Made by a program: the position numbers and the translations under genes
Notes under the pieces: generated by a model
Told to the model about the DNA's origin: nothing
Databases searched by the model: none
What the model saw: only the letters and a program-made list of their open reading frames with translations
Shown: one piece after another, positions 17,705-27,344 of the stretch
Layout of the letters: every line of letters begins with the position of its first letter
How positions within the stretch are numbered: position 1 is the stretch's first letter
Assembly: GCF_030323545.1 (NCBI RefSeq)
Contig: NZ_CP122954.1
Coordinates: 434,001 to 498,000 of the forward strand
DNA: 64,000 bases
Reading direction: 5' to 3'
Source of the DNA: Helicobacter pylori
GTDB lineage: Bacteria > Campylobacterota > Campylobacteria > Campylobacterales > Helicobacteraceae

Positions 17705-19408
17705 ATGAGACGGAGTTTTTTGAAAACGATTGGCTTGGGTGTGATAGCGCTCTCTTTGGGTTTGTTAAGCCCTTTGAGTGCAGCGAGTTACCCCCCTATT
17801 AAAAACACTAAAGTAGGCTTAGCCCTTTCTAGCCACCCGCTAGCTAGTGAGATCGGGCAAAAGGTTTTAGAAGAGGGGGGTAATGCGATTGATGCGGCTG
17901 TAGCGATTGGTTTTGCTCTAGCGGTCGTCCATCCTGCAGCAGGCAATATTGGTGGAGGGGGTTTTGCGGTTATCCATTTGGCTAATGGTGAAAATGTTGC
18001 CTTAGATTTTAGAGAAAAAGCCCCCTTAAAAGCCACTAAGAACATGTTTTTAGACAAGCAAGGCAATGTAGTCCCTAAACTCAGCGAAGATGGCTATTTG
18101 GCGGCTGGGGTTCCTGGAACGGTGGCGGGCATGGAAGCGATGTTGAAAAAATACGGCACAAAAAAACTATCGCAACTCATTGATCCTGCCATTAAATTAG
18201 CTGAAAATGGTTATGCGATTTCACAAAGACAAGCAGAAACCCTAAAAGAAGCAAGGGAGCGGTTTTTAAAATACAGTTCTAGCAAAAAGTATTTTTTTAA
18301 AAAAGGGCATCTTGATTATCAAGAAGGGGATCTGTTTGTCCAAAAAGATTTAGCCAAGACTTTGAATCAAATCAAAACGCTAGGCGCTAAAGGCTTTTAT
18401 CAAGGGCAAGTCGCTGATTTGATTGAGAAAGACATGAAAAAAAATGGAGGGATTATCACTAAAGAAGATTTAGCCAGTTACAATGTGAAATGGCGCAAAC
18501 CCGTGGTAGGGAGTTATCGTGGGTATAAGATCATTTCTATGTCGCCGCCCAGTTCAGGAGGCACGCATTTGATCCAGATTTTAAATGTCATGGAAAATGC
18601 GGATTTAGGCGCTCTTGGGTATGGGGCTTCTAAGAATATCCATATCGCTGCAGAAGCGATGCGTCAAGCTTATGCGGACAGATCGGTTTATATGGGAGAT
18701 GCTGATTTTGTTTCAGTGCCGGTGGATAAATTAATTAATAAGGCGTATGCCAAAAAGATTTTTGACGCTATCCAGCCAGATACGGTTACGCCAAGCTCTC
18801 AAATCAAACCAGGAATGGGGCAGTTGCATGAGGGGAGCAATACCACGCATTATTCTGTAGCGGACAGGTGGGGGAATGCAGTCAGCGTTACTTACACCAT
18901 TAACGCTTCTTATGGAAGCGCTGCTAGTATTGATGGGGCAGGATTTTTATTGAACAATGAAATGGATGATTTTTCCATAAAGCCCGGGAATCCTAATCTC
19001 TATGGTTTAGTAGGGGGCGATGCGAATGCGATTGAAGCCAATAAGCGCCCTTTAAGCTCCATGTCGCCTACGATTGTGTTGAAAAACAATAAGGTTTTCA
19101 TGGTGGTAGGAAGCCCTGGAGGGTCTAGGATTATCACTACGGTGTTGCAAGTGATTTCCAATGTCATTGATTACAATATGAATATTTCTGAAGCGGTCTC
19201 AGCCCCTAGATTCCACATGCAATGGCTTCCTGATGAATTAAGGATTGAAAAGTTTGGCATGCCCGCTGATGTGAAAGACAACCTCACTAAAATGGGCTAT
19301 CAAATCGTTACTAAGCCGGTCATGGGTGATGTGAATGCGATCCAAGTTTTGCCTAAAACTAAAGGGAGCGTTTTTTATGGGGCAACGGATCCAAGGAAAG
19401 AATTTTAA
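17705..19408 (+). CDS. ggt: Gamma-glutamyltranspeptidase (secreted)
   Basis: Periplasmic or secreted enzyme that cleaves gamma-glutamyl bonds of glutathione and glutamine. It supports glutamate uptake, damages host cells and suppresses T cells. The 567-residue proenzyme starts with a signal peptide (about residues 1-27, MRRSFLKTIGLGVIALSLGL). The self-cleavage site lies in EGSNTTHYSVAD, where the known catalytic Thr is residue 380 and becomes the N-terminus of the small subunit. The oxyanion region PLSSMSPTIVL and the glycine-rich PGGSRIITT follow. The ATG at 17705 follows AAAGGAA; a TTG at 17690 would overlap the ribosome binding site. The reading frame is intact. Confidence 0.98.
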   Translation: MRRSFLKTIGLGVIALSLGLLSPLSAASYPPIKNTKVGLALSSHPLASEIGQKVLEEGGNAIDAAVAIGFALAVVHPAAGNIGGGGFAVIHLANGENVALDFREKAPLKATKNMFLDKQGNVVPKLSEDGYLAAGVPGTVAGMEAMLKKYGTKKLSQLIDPAIKLAENGYAISQRQAETLKEARERFLKYSSSKKYFFKKGHLDYQEGDLFVQKDLAKTLNQIKTLGAKGFYQGQVADLIEKDMKKNGGIITKEDLASYNVKWRKPVVGSYRGYKIISMSPPSSGGTHLIQILNVMENADLGALGYGASKNIHIAAEAMRQAYADRSVYMGDADFVSVPVDKLINKAYAKKIFDAIQPDTVTPSSQIKPGMGQLHEGSNTTHYSVADRWGNAVSVTYTINASYGSAASIDGAGFLLNNEMDDFSIKPGNPNLYGLVGGDANAIEANKRPLSSMSPTIVLKNNKVFMVVGSPGGSRIITTVLQVISNVIDYNMNISEAVSAPRFHMQWLPDELRIEKFGMPADVKDNLTKMGYQIVTKPVMGDVNAIQVLPKTKGSVFYGATDPRKEF

Positions 19409-19451
19409 TTCTTTGTCATATAAAGGTTTTTAATCCTATTTAGCCTTATTT

Positions 19452-19460
19452 GGGGGGGGG
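19452..19460 (+). repeat. G9 homopolymer tract upstream of the hcp gene
   Basis: Nine consecutive G residues in the 261-bp gap between ggt and the Sel1-repeat gene, about 210 bases before its ATG. Homopolymers of this length commonly slip in H. pylori and could change transcript or leader structure. Confidence 0.75.
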
Positions 19461-19669
19461 CTTTTTAGCGAGAAAATCTTAAACTTAGTCTTAAAGTTCA
19501 TAAAAATAGTGTAAAATTTCTCATGACAAGAGACGATATTAGATCTAAAATGGCGTATGCAGAATGGAGTTTGAGAATGTTTGCTAGCTCTAGAACGCAT
19601 GCAGTTTCTTTTTTAAGATCGGTAGCTATTAACATTATGTTTGATCTTATTAATAACAGAGGAGCAACA

Positions 19670-20440
19670 ATGGGATACGCAAGCAAATTAGCCTTGAAGA
19701 TTTGTTTGGTAGGTTTGTGTTTATTTAGCGTTCTTGGTGCAGAACACCTTGAACAAAAAAGGAATTATATTTATAAAGGGGAGGAAGCCTATAATAATAA
19801 AGAATACGAGCGAGCGGCTTCTTTTTATAAGAGCGCGATTAAAAATGGCGAACCGCTTGCTTATGTTCTTTTAGGGATCATGTATGAAAATGGTAGGGGT
19901 GTGCCTAAAGATTACAAGAAGGCGGCTGAATATTTTCAAAAAGCGGTTGATAACGATATGCCTAGAGGGTATAACAATTTAGGCGTGATGTATAAAGAGG
20001 GTAGGGGCGTTCCTAAAGATGAAAAGAAAGCCGTGGAATATTTTAGAATAGCTACAGAGAAAGGCTATACTAACGCCTATATAAACTTAGGCATCATGTA
20101 TATGGAGGGTAGGGGAGTTCCAAGCAACTATGTGAAAGCGACAGAGTGCTTTAGAAAAGCGATGCATAAGGGTAATGTAGAAGCTTATATCCTTTTAGGG
20201 GATATTTATTATAGTGGGAATGATCAATTGGGTATTGAGCCAGACAAAGATAAGGCTATTGTCTATTATAAAATGGCGGCTGATATGAGTTCTTCTAGAG
20301 CTTATGAAGGGTTAGCAGAGTCTTATCAGTATGGGTTAGGCGTGGAAAGCGATAAGAAAAAGGCTGAAGAATACATGCAAAAAGCATGCGATTTTGACAT
20401 TGATAAAAATTGTAAGAAAAAGAACACTTCAAGCCGATAA
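19670..20440 (+). CDS. hcpX: Sel1-repeat (SLR) Helicobacter cysteine-rich family protein
   Basis: Secreted Sel1-like repeat protein related to HcpA-HcpE, corresponding to HP1117. A signal peptide (about residues 1-23) ends with VLGAE. Five or six 36-residue repeats follow, with patterns such as AYVLLGIMYENGRGVPKDYK, GYNNLGVMYKEGRGVPKDEK and AYINLGIMYMEGRGV. Unlike HcpC, most repeats lack the paired cysteines that form a disulfide in each repeat; cysteines appear only near the C-terminus and in one middle repeat. The ATG at 19670 follows GGAG. An open extension back to 19523 lacks a ribosome binding site and would hide the signal peptide. Role unknown; related Hcps are immunogenic. Confidence 0.85.
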   Translation: MGYASKLALKICLVGLCLFSVLGAEHLEQKRNYIYKGEEAYNNKEYERAASFYKSAIKNGEPLAYVLLGIMYENGRGVPKDYKKAAEYFQKAVDNDMPRGYNNLGVMYKEGRGVPKDEKKAVEYFRIATEKGYTNAYINLGIMYMEGRGVPSNYVKATECFRKAMHKGNVEAYILLGDIYYSGNDQLGIEPDKDKAIVYYKMAADMSSSRAYEGLAESYQYGLGVESDKKKAEEYMQKACDFDIDKNCKKKNTSSR

Positions 20441-20849
20441 TTCTCAAACTTGGGCTTGATTCAAGGATTTTTTATTTTATACTAAGTAGCGTGTTTTTTG
20501 AACAATTGATTTGAAGCGATAGATTAAAGATATTGCATTTTTCATGGCTGAGTAGTCTTATGCCAAAAACTTTAGCCAAAATATTGTTTGCTATAATTTT
20601 GCTGTTTGCCTTGCCTAAATACTCCCCCTGCCTTAACAAACCCCCTAAATTTACCAACTCCAAACAATAGCGAGCGGTTTTCATAAGCTTTTTAAAAACG
20701 ACGCTAAGATCGCAGAGAGCCTAAAGCCAGCCACCACCAAGAACTTAAGCCAAGGTTTAGCGACCACTCTAAGCGGAGCGTTAAAGTATCAATGGACTAA
20801 ATTCACGCTAGGGACTTTATACCGTAACGCTCCCGATCGTATTTTAGGA
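20441..20849 (+). other. Gene-poor interval with a decayed coding segment
   Basis: The first half shows no clear gene except a 36-codon hydrophobic frame at 20560-20670. From about 20649 the sequence is open in the frame of the next gene with no ATG, GTG or TTG until 20850. It encodes KNLSQGLATTLSGALKY and similar coding-like sequence, so the following gene has lost its true 5' end. Confidence 0.6.
20560..20670 (+). CDS. Small hydrophobic ORF (36 aa), unknown
   Basis: An ATG-started frame encoding a basic N-terminus and a hydrophobic core (PKTLAKILFAIILLFALP), like a signal peptide or a small membrane peptide, followed by a polar tail rich in Pro, Lys and Asn and a TAG stop. There is no clear Shine-Dalgarno. 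It lies just before the truncated polyvalent-type gene. It could be a genuine small membrane peptide or the severed signal sequence of a lost gene. Confidence 0.3.
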   Translation: MPKTLAKILFAIILLFALPKYSPCLNKPPKFTNSKQ

Positions 20850-23543
20850 GTGAAATTACCTAAAGCTTTAAACGAAGCCACCGCAGGCGCAGCGTTAAAG
20901 TATCACATTAAAAGAGCGTTAGAAAGAAGCCACACAATAAGCGAGTTTAGTAAGAATTTAGAACTAAGCGCGCAAAACGCTAAATTTAGCAACAACACGC
21001 TTAAAATCATTGAAGAGCTTACTAACGGCGTCAAAAGCGCGAGCGAAGAAATCAAAGAGAAAGCCACTAAATACGAACAAGCCTTAAAAGAATTACAAAA
21101 GATTGATGAAAGCAAGCTTACTAAAGAACAGCAACAAGTTTTAAAAGTGTTTAACGGCGAGTTGGATCAAACAGAGGTTAAAGGAATAGATTTAAACGAC
21201 CTTTATCTTTTAGAACAAGGATCAAGGAATGCGGGAGCTAGAAAAATACTAAGAAAGCATTACGGAGAAGAGAACACAGGCGGACTAACTAACGATGAAC
21301 TATTTAACATGAGCGAAGTAATCAAAAACGGAAGCGTGTTATTAGAGAGTTTTGAAAGGATTAAAAACGGATTTAGATATGCTTACGAATGGGATAATAA
21401 CGGCGTAAAGCTTAGGTTAGTCGTAGATGATTTAAACAATGGAAATAAGATTTTTGATTTTTATAGCGATAGGAATTTTATAGATTTTAGGGATGCCAGT
21501 CTACACTCTGGAAACCATCCCCATGAACCTAATCTTACACAAAAACCGCTAATAGATCAAGAGGATTTATCAAAAACAAGCAAAGATTTAAACGAAACCA
21601 CACAAAAGCCTACACCCTTAAGCCCGTTTGAACAAGCCAACGTCGAAAAGCTTGCGAAACTAGAAAGCGAAAGATTAGAAAGCGAACAAGAATTTTTAAA
21701 AGCTAAAGAGCAAGAAACAAAGCGAAAAGAGGCTTTAAAAAAGAAATTAGAACACGAGCGAGGCAATGCGGGCAATATTGAAAGTCAGACTAAAATAGAA
21801 GTAGGAGAAGATATACCAGCGAATACGCAAACGCAACTACCTAAAAGCCGAGTGAGATTGAACGAACGAGAGATTTACGATTTAGACTATGCGATCGTGA
21901 AAGCCAAAGACTTGAAACCGAGCTTTACCACAGGCGGAACGCAAAAACGCACCGACATGAACGAAAAACAGATTAAAAGCATTGCTGAGAATTTTGACCC
22001 TAAGAAGATATTTGGGAGCGGAGGTTTTGAAGATTTACCGATCATTTTAAACGACGGGCAAGTGATCGCAGGAAACCACAGAATCCAAGGCATGCTGAAT
22101 TTCACGCCTAAAAGCCGTTTTGCTTACGAGAAAGCGGTCAAGGAATACTATCACATAGACTTGAAACCGGACGAGCTGTTAGTGCGAGTGCCACACAACC
22201 GACTAAACAATACCGAGATCAACAATTTAGCGGCTTCTAGCAATCAAGGACGCTTTAACAGTGAGAGCGATCATGCGATAGCGGTTTTAAGCCACTATGA
22301 ACCTAAATTAAAAGAATTAGAAACCAAGTTAAACGCTGATAGCATTTATTCATTAAAAAACATTGTGGCCAAAAACCTTAATTTTGATAAGGCTACTCAT
22401 CCTAATGTAGGCGATAGTAATTTAGCGTTGTTAATGTTTAACATGCCACGCACTAAAACGCAAGGGATAGAACTATTAAACCGCTGGCAGAAAGAATTTT
22501 CAAATGATATTAAAAGCTATGAAAAAGTAAAAAAAATGTTTGTAGATAACGCAGGGAGTTTTCACAATCTCATCCACGACATGAGCTTTCCTAATGTAAG
22601 CCTAAACGCTTATTTAAGCAATATTATGGATCGCAGTTTTGCGAATTTAAAGAATTATCAAACAACAAGCGAGAGCCTGAAAGATTTGAGCGAAAAATTC
22701 TATAAAACGAGTTCGTTAGAGATGTTTGAAAAGAGCGATCAAAGCACAAGCGATATCAGCGAGATTTTAGGAAGCGCGATCGCACGATTTGCGAGGTTTG
22801 ATGATCCAAGTAAAGCGTTATTTGAAGCTTTAAGAAGCGATAACATTAAAAAAGGTTTGAAAGAATTTAAGATCGCAGATGAAGCTAAAGACATGTTTAA
22901 CCCTGATAGTAAGGAATTTAAGGATATTGATATTTACGACTTCACGCATTACCTTTTAATGGTGAATAGAGAGCCGAACGAAAACAACCCTACTTTAAAG
23001 CGCTTGATAGAAGCCGTTCAAGACATGCAAAAAGAAAGCAAGAAAGGGATTAAAGAAGCAGTAAGCAAAACAAGCACAGAGGAAACAGAGAAAGCAATTA
23101 AAGAACGAGCCTTTAAAGTCATAGAAGACAAAGAAGCGTTTTTGAAAGATTTGAACGCTATAAAACCCATGCAATTACCGAGAGAGATTGATAGCTTTTT
23201 AAACGCTTTTAATGGGATTGAAAATAAAGAAAATTTCATTAAACATTTACAAAGCAAGCCTGATGCTAAGCACCGATTAGCTTATTTGCATTTAGTAGAA
23301 CCTACCTTAAAAGAACCCGATATTACGCTTATTTTTAAAAATCAAGGTAAGGAAGTTAAAAAAGAGCATATCAAAGCCTTCCAAGGCGATCCTAAAACGA
23401 TTTATTATTTTTTAGTCACACAGGATAATGATAGTAAGCTTATTACAGGATTGAAAGTTAAACCAAGTTACATTAAAGCAGAGATTGACAAGGCGGACAT
23501 TATCCACTCTTTCATTCCGCAGGCAAGAACGCTTAAAGAATAA
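20850..23543 (+). CDS. Polyvalent-type protein remnant with ParB-like and phage-nuclease-like domains
   Basis: An 897-residue frame with no recognised housekeeping role. It opens with helical, Lys/Glu-rich sequence. A ParB/DdrB-like nuclease-fold segment near residues 355-470 contains DGQVIAGNHRIQGML and DELLVRVPHNRLNNTEINNL. The C-terminal about 90 residues (ITLIFKNQGKEVKK through FIPQARTLKE) look like the phage-type Barnase/ColicinE5/RelE-like domain often seen in H. pylori proteins labelled DUF3519. Such multi-domain polyvalent proteins are carried by phages and conjugative elements. The frame is open upstream to 20649 without a start codon, and the GTG at 20850 has no usable Shine-Dalgarno spacing, so it is probably a 5'-truncated relic. 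Corresponds to HP1116 by position. Confidence 0.6.
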   Translation: MKLPKALNEATAGAALKYHIKRALERSHTISEFSKNLELSAQNAKFSNNTLKIIEELTNGVKSASEEIKEKATKYEQALKELQKIDESKLTKEQQQVLKVFNGELDQTEVKGIDLNDLYLLEQGSRNAGARKILRKHYGEENTGGLTNDELFNMSEVIKNGSVLLESFERIKNGFRYAYEWDNNGVKLRLVVDDLNNGNKIFDFYSDRNFIDFRDASLHSGNHPHEPNLTQKPLIDQEDLSKTSKDLNETTQKPTPLSPFEQANVEKLAKLESERLESEQEFLKAKEQETKRKEALKKKLEHERGNAGNIESQTKIEVGEDIPANTQTQLPKSRVRLNEREIYDLDYAIVKAKDLKPSFTTGGTQKRTDMNEKQIKSIAENFDPKKIFGSGGFEDLPIILNDGQVIAGNHRIQGMLNFTPKSRFAYEKAVKEYYHIDLKPDELLVRVPHNRLNNTEINNLAASSNQGRFNSESDHAIAVLSHYEPKLKELETKLNADSIYSLKNIVAKNLNFDKATHPNVGDSNLALLMFNMPRTKTQGIELLNRWQKEFSNDIKSYEKVKKMFVDNAGSFHNLIHDMSFPNVSLNAYLSNIMDRSFANLKNYQTTSESLKDLSEKFYKTSSLEMFEKSDQSTSDISEILGSAIARFARFDDPSKALFEALRSDNIKKGLKEFKIADEAKDMFNPDSKEFKDIDIYDFTHYLLMVNREPNENNPTLKRLIEAVQDMQKESKKGIKEAVSKTSTEETEKAIKERAFKVIEDKEAFLKDLNAIKPMQLPREIDSFLNAFNGIENKENFIKHLQSKPDAKHRLAYLHLVEPTLKEPDITLIFKNQGKEVKKEHIKAFQGDPKTIYYFLVTQDNDSKLITGLKVKPSYIKAEIDKADIIHSFIPQARTLKE

Positions 23544-23608
23544 GCCGAAGGAGTGGGCTTGCATTTAAAATATAAAACAAAAATTTTAATAAGTCAAGGA
23601 GTAAAAAA

Positions 23609-24421
23609 ATGAATTACCCTAATTTGCCTAATAGCGTGCTAGATTTCACCGAACAGCCCGAAGTGAAAGAAATCACTAACGAACTTTTAAAGCAATTACA
23701 GAACGCTTTACATAGTAACACGCTTTTTACTGAACAAGTGGAATTAAGCCTTAAAGGGATTGTTAGGATTTTAGAGGTGCTTTTAAGTTTGGATTTTTTC
23801 AAAAACGCCAACGAGATTGATAGCAGTTTGAGAAATTCCATTGAATGGCTTAATAACGCCGGAGAAAGCTTGAAAAACAAAATGAAAGAATACGAGAGCT
23901 TTTTTAATGATTTCAATACGAGCATGAACAGCAACGAGCAGGAAGTAACGAGCGTTTTAAACGCCAACACCGAAAACATCAAAAGCGAAATTAAAAAGCT
24001 AGAAAATCAATTGATAGAAACCACTACAAGGCTTTTAACGAGCTATCAAATCTTTTTAAACCAAGCCCGAGATAACGCTAACCATCAAATCACCGAAAAC
24101 AAAACCCAAAGCCTTGAAGCGATCACACTTGCTAAAACGAACGCCAATAATGAAATAAGCAACAACCAAACGCAAGCACTAAATAACATTAACGAAGCGA
24201 AAGAAAACGCTACAACGCAAATAAGCAACAATCAAACGCAAGCGATCACTAACATTAACGAAGCTAAAGAAAGCGCTACAACGCAAATTAACACGAATAA
24301 GCAAGAAGCTTTAAACAACATCACGCAAGAAAAGCAACAAGCCACAAATGAGATAACCGAAGCGAAAAACACGATCATTATCAAAACATTGATTTTTTTG
24401 AGATTGAATAAAGCGTGTTAA
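23609..24421 (+). CDS. Coiled-coil protein with 22-residue repeats, probably truncated
   Basis: A 270-residue protein preceded by AAGGAG and lying 65 bases after the polyvalent-type gene. The first 120 residues are mixed helical sequence (NLPNSVLDFTEQPEVKE at the start). Residues about 150-255 are built of 22-residue repeats with the core NQTQALNNINEAKENATTQ, a long coiled coil rich in Asn, Gln, Thr and Ala. The last residues (TIIIKTLIFLRLNKAC) do not fit the pattern, suggesting a frameshift or loss of the true 3' end. Repetitive helical proteins of this kind are typical of phage structural proteins or surface fibres. No function can be given. Corresponds to HP1115 by position. Confidence 0.6.
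   Translation: MNYPNLPNSVLDFTEQPEVKEITNELLKQLQNALHSNTLFTEQVELSLKGIVRILEVLLSLDFFKNANEIDSSLRNSIEWLNNAGESLKNKMKEYESFFNDFNTSMNSNEQEVTSVLNANTENIKSEIKKLENQLIETTTRLLTSYQIFLNQARDNANHQITENKTQSLEAITLAKTNANNEISNNQTQALNNINEAKENATTQISNNQTQAITNINEAKESATTQINTNKQEALNNITQEKQQATNEITEAKNTIIIKTLIFLRLNKAC
24161..24292 (+). repeat. 66-bp in-frame tandem repeats
   Basis: Two closely similar 66-bp units, 24161-24226 and 24227-24292, with more diverged units on both sides (from about 24095 and to about 24358). Each encodes 22 residues. They could expand or contract without frameshift. Confidence 0.8.
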
Positions 24422-24460
24422 AAACCACTATAATACCCCTAAAAAATGCGAGTTTTAAAG

Positions 24461-26437
24461 ATGCCTTTATTTGATTTAAAAAGCCCTTACCCACCAGCAG
24501 GCGATCAGCCCCAAGCCATAGAAGCCTTAACGAAAAGCTTGAAAAATAACAACCATTATCAAACTTTAGTGGGGGTTACAGGGAGCGGTAAGACTTATAC
24601 GATGGCCAATATCATCGCTCAAACCAATAAACCCGCTTTAATCATGAGCCATAATAAGACCTTATGCGCGCAGCTCTATAGCGAATTTAAGGCGTTTTTC
24701 CCGCATAATAGGGTGGAGTATTTTATCTCCCATTTTGATTACTACCAGCCTGAAAGCTATATCCCTAGAAGGGATTTATTCATTGAAAAAGACAGCTCTA
24801 TTAATGATGATTTAGAGCGTTTGAGATTGAGCGCGACCACCTCACTTTTAGGTTATGATGATGTGATCGTGATAGCGAGCGTTTCGGCTAATTATGGTTT
24901 GGGTAACCCTGAAGAATATTTAAAAGTCATGGAAAAAATCAAAGTGGGCGAGAAGCACGCCTATAAGAGCTTTTTATTAAAGCTAGTGGAAATGGGTTAT
25001 AGCCGTAATGAAGTGGTGTTTGATAGGGGGAGCTTTAGAGCGACTGGGGAATGCGTGGATATTTTCCCCGCTTATAATGACGCTGAATTTATTAGGATTG
25101 AATTTTTTGGCGATGAGATAGAAAGGATTGCTGTCTTTGACGCTTTAGAAAGAAATGAAATCAAGCGCTTGGATTCTGTCATGCTTTATGCGGCCAGTCA
25201 GTTTGCCGTAGGGAGCGAGAGGTTGAATTTAGCCATTAAAAGCATTGAAGATGAACTCGCTTTAAGGTTGAAATTTTTTAAAGAGCAGGATAAAATGCTT
25301 GAATACAACCGTCTCAAACAACGCACCGAGCATGATTTAGAAATGATTAGCGCGACCGGTGTGTGTAAGGGCATTGAAAATTACGCGCGCCATTTTACAG
25401 GTAAAGCCCCTAACGAAACGCCTTTTTGCTTGTTTGATTATTTAGGGATATTTGAGCGGGAGTTTTTAGTCATTGTAGATGAAAGCCATGTGAGTTTGCC
25501 GCAGTTTGGGGGGATGTATGCAGGGGATATGAGCAGGAAAAGCGTTTTAGTGGAATATGGTTTTAGATTGCCTAGCGCTTTAGACAACCGCCCTTTAAAA
25601 TTTGATGAATTTATCCATAAAAATTGCCAGTTCCTTTTTGTGTCCGCTACGCCCAATAAGCTAGAATTAGAGCTTTCCAAAAAGAATGTCGCTGAGCAAA
25701 TCATTCGCCCTACAGGGCTTTTAGACCCTAAATTTGAAGTGCGAGACAGCGATAAGCAAGTCCAGGATTTGTTTGATGAAATCAAGTTAGTGGTGACCAG
25801 AGATGAAAGGGTGCTAATCACCACGCTCACTAAAAAAATGGCAGAAGAATTGTGCAAATATTATGCTGAATGGGGCTTGAAAGCGCGTTACATGCATAGT
25901 GAAATTGATGCGATTGAAAGGAACCACATTATCCGCTCTTTAAGGCTTAAAGAATTTGACATTTTAATAGGGATCAATCTTTTAAGAGAGGGGTTGGATT
26001 TGCCTGAAGTCTCTTTAGTAGCGATCATGGATGCGGATAAAGAAGGGTTTTTAAGGAGCGAAACAAGCCTCATTCAAACCATGGGGCGAGCCGCTAGAAA
26101 CGCTAATGGCAAGGTTTTATTATACGCTAAAAAGATCACTCAAAGCATGCAAAAAGCCTTTGAGATCACGAGTTATAGGCGCGCCAAGCAAGAAGAGTTC
26201 AATAAAATTCATAACATCACCCCCAAAACCGTTACTCGCGCTTTAGAAGAGGAATTGAAATTAAGAGACGATGAGATTAGAATCGCTAAAGCCTTAAAAA
26301 AGGACAAAATGCCTAAAAGTGAAAGGGAAAAAATCATTAAAGAATTGGATAAAAAAATGCGAGAATGCGCGAAAAATTTGGATTTTGAAGAAGCGGTGCG
26401 TTTGAGAGATGAAATCGCTCAATTAAGAACGCTTTAA
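24461..26437 (+). CDS. uvrB: Excinuclease ABC subunit B
   Basis: UvrB is the damage-verifying helicase-like subunit of nucleotide excision repair; it takes DNA from UvrA and positions UvrC. Walker [15 protein letters not shown] is near residues 39-52. The beta-hairpin segment [20 protein letters not shown] is near 89-108, and the DEAD-type motif VDESH near 338. Helicase motif VI is [12 protein letters not shown] near 535. The C-terminal UVR domain ends [20 protein letters not shown]. From the ATG at 24461 it has 658 residues, a normal length; an ATG at 24446 adds five residues. The gene is intact and abuts the truncated repeat gene. Confidence 0.97.
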   Translation: MPLFDLKSPYPPAGDQPQAIEALTKSLKNNNHYQTLVGVTGSGKTYTMANIIAQTNKPALIMSHNKTLCAQLYSEFKAFFPHNRVEYFISHFDYYQPESYIPRRDLFIEKDSSINDDLERLRLSATTSLLGYDDVIVIASVSANYGLGNPEEYLKVMEKIKVGEKHAYKSFLLKLVEMGYSRNEVVFDRGSFRATGECVDIFPAYNDAEFIRIEFFGDEIERIAVFDALERNEIKRLDSVMLYAASQFAVGSERLNLAIKSIEDELALRLKFFKEQDKMLEYNRLKQRTEHDLEMISATGVCKGIENYARHFTGKAPNETPFCLFDYLGIFEREFLVIVDESHVSLPQFGGMYAGDMSRKSVLVEYGFRLPSALDNRPLKFDEFIHKNCQFLFVSATPNKLELELSKKNVAEQIIRPTGLLDPKFEVRDSDKQVQDLFDEIKLVVTRDERVLITTLTKKMAEELCKYYAEWGLKARYMHSEIDAIERNHIIRSLRLKEFDILIGINLLREGLDLPEVSLVAIMDADKEGFLRSETSLIQTMGRAARNANGKVLLYAKKITQSMQKAFEITSYRRAKQEEFNKIHNITPKTVTRALEEELKLRDDEIRIAKALKKDKMPKSEREKIIKELDKKMRECAKNLDFEEAVRLRDEIAQLRTL

Positions 26438-26447
26438 ACGCTATCGC

Positions 26448-27281
26448 TTAAAAACTATAAGTGTAGTTGAAATAAACCGAGTAATTGCGCCTGAAATCAA
26501 CTTGGTATAACAAGCTGTTGATCCCGTATTCTAAAAATCGTAAAACTTTGAGGACATCTTCACTATTATTGCTAATGTTATTCATGGAATAATAGTGGTT
26601 AAAATAATAAGTGGGGATTTTAATCCCAAAGCCAAATTGGTTGCGCTTATTCCCCAAACGAACCCCTAAATTTACCAAAAATTGGAAACCATTTGGATCC
26701 ACTTTCCCGCCAAAAGTGTCTAAAAGAAGGGCTTGATACAATAACGCATCGCTCAATTTGTCATACACTCCAGCAAAAGCGATCCCCAGATTGAACCCGG
26801 CAAAAAACTTATCCCCATTATAAGCGTTAAGCAATAAATCCATATAAGTGCCGTAAGTGGAAATGATAACAGACTGCGATTCTTTTTGGCCATAAAGAGA
26901 AGCGCTCAAATCATAAAATAACCCCCACCTAAATCCAAACCACTTCGTTTCTTCATGCTTACCCACCCATTTATAGCCTACCTGAACGCCAAAACCATTA
27001 GATACATACGAATTTTTAAAAACAGGGCTTAAGCCATCGCTGAAAACGATTTGGCTTTTATTGAATTGTTGGGATAAATTCAAGTTGCTGTAGTTGTGCT
27101 GAATGCTCCCCAACTGATACCCAAGCCCTAGATAAAATGCCGATCTATCCGCATAGCGTTTGATGGGCGAAACCACCTTTTTATCAAAAAAAGTGTAATC
27201 CCCTTGAGTCAAAACATCTTTAAAACCCTTTGCATTAAGCACGCAAGAAAGCCCTAAAATTAAGTATAACGCTCGTTTCAA
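26448..27281 (-). CDS. Helicobacter outer membrane protein (HP1113-type)
   Basis: A 277-residue predicted outer-membrane beta-barrel protein. A signal peptide (about residues 1-18) is followed by RSAFYLGLGYQLGSIQHNY near residue 48. Alternating hydrophobic strands run to the C-terminus YSVYFNYTYSF, which ends in Phe as outer-membrane barrels do. The same family pattern occurs in the product at 32225-32896 (RNTFYLGVGYQLSAINTSF and an ending YFNYIYNF), so the two are paralogues. It is convergent with uvrB, 10 bases between stops. Specific function unknown; it may be a structural Omp of the Helicobacter families. Confidence 0.78.
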   Translation of the reverse strand: MKRALYLILGLSCVLNAKGFKDVLTQGDYTFFDKKVVSPIKRYADRSAFYLGLGYQLGSIQHNYSNLNLSQQFNKSQIVFSDGLSPVFKNSYVSNGFGVQVGYKWVGKHEETKWFGFRWGLFYDLSASLYGQKESQSVIISTYGTYMDLLLNAYNGDKFFAGFNLGIAFAGVYDKLSDALLYQALLLDTFGGKVDPNGFQFLVNLGVRLGNKRNQFGFGIKIPTYYFNHYYSMNNISNNSEDVLKVLRFLEYGINSLLYQVDFRRNYSVYFNYTYSF

Positions 27282-27344
27282 AAAACCCCTTAAAACTTCA
27301 ATTTTTACCGCCTATTTTATAGTTCTGTTTTTTAAAAACGCGCC

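Noticed and set aside
19523-19669. N-terminal extension of the Sel1-repeat gene starting at 19523
   Set aside because: It would add 49 residues before a good signal peptide, and the ATG at 19670 has a GGAG ribosome binding site.
20161-24421. CRISPR array or integrated prophage
   Set aside because: The 66-bp repeats are adjacent in-frame coding repeats with no spacers, and no integrase, att site or capsid genes are visible; only relic-type genes remain.
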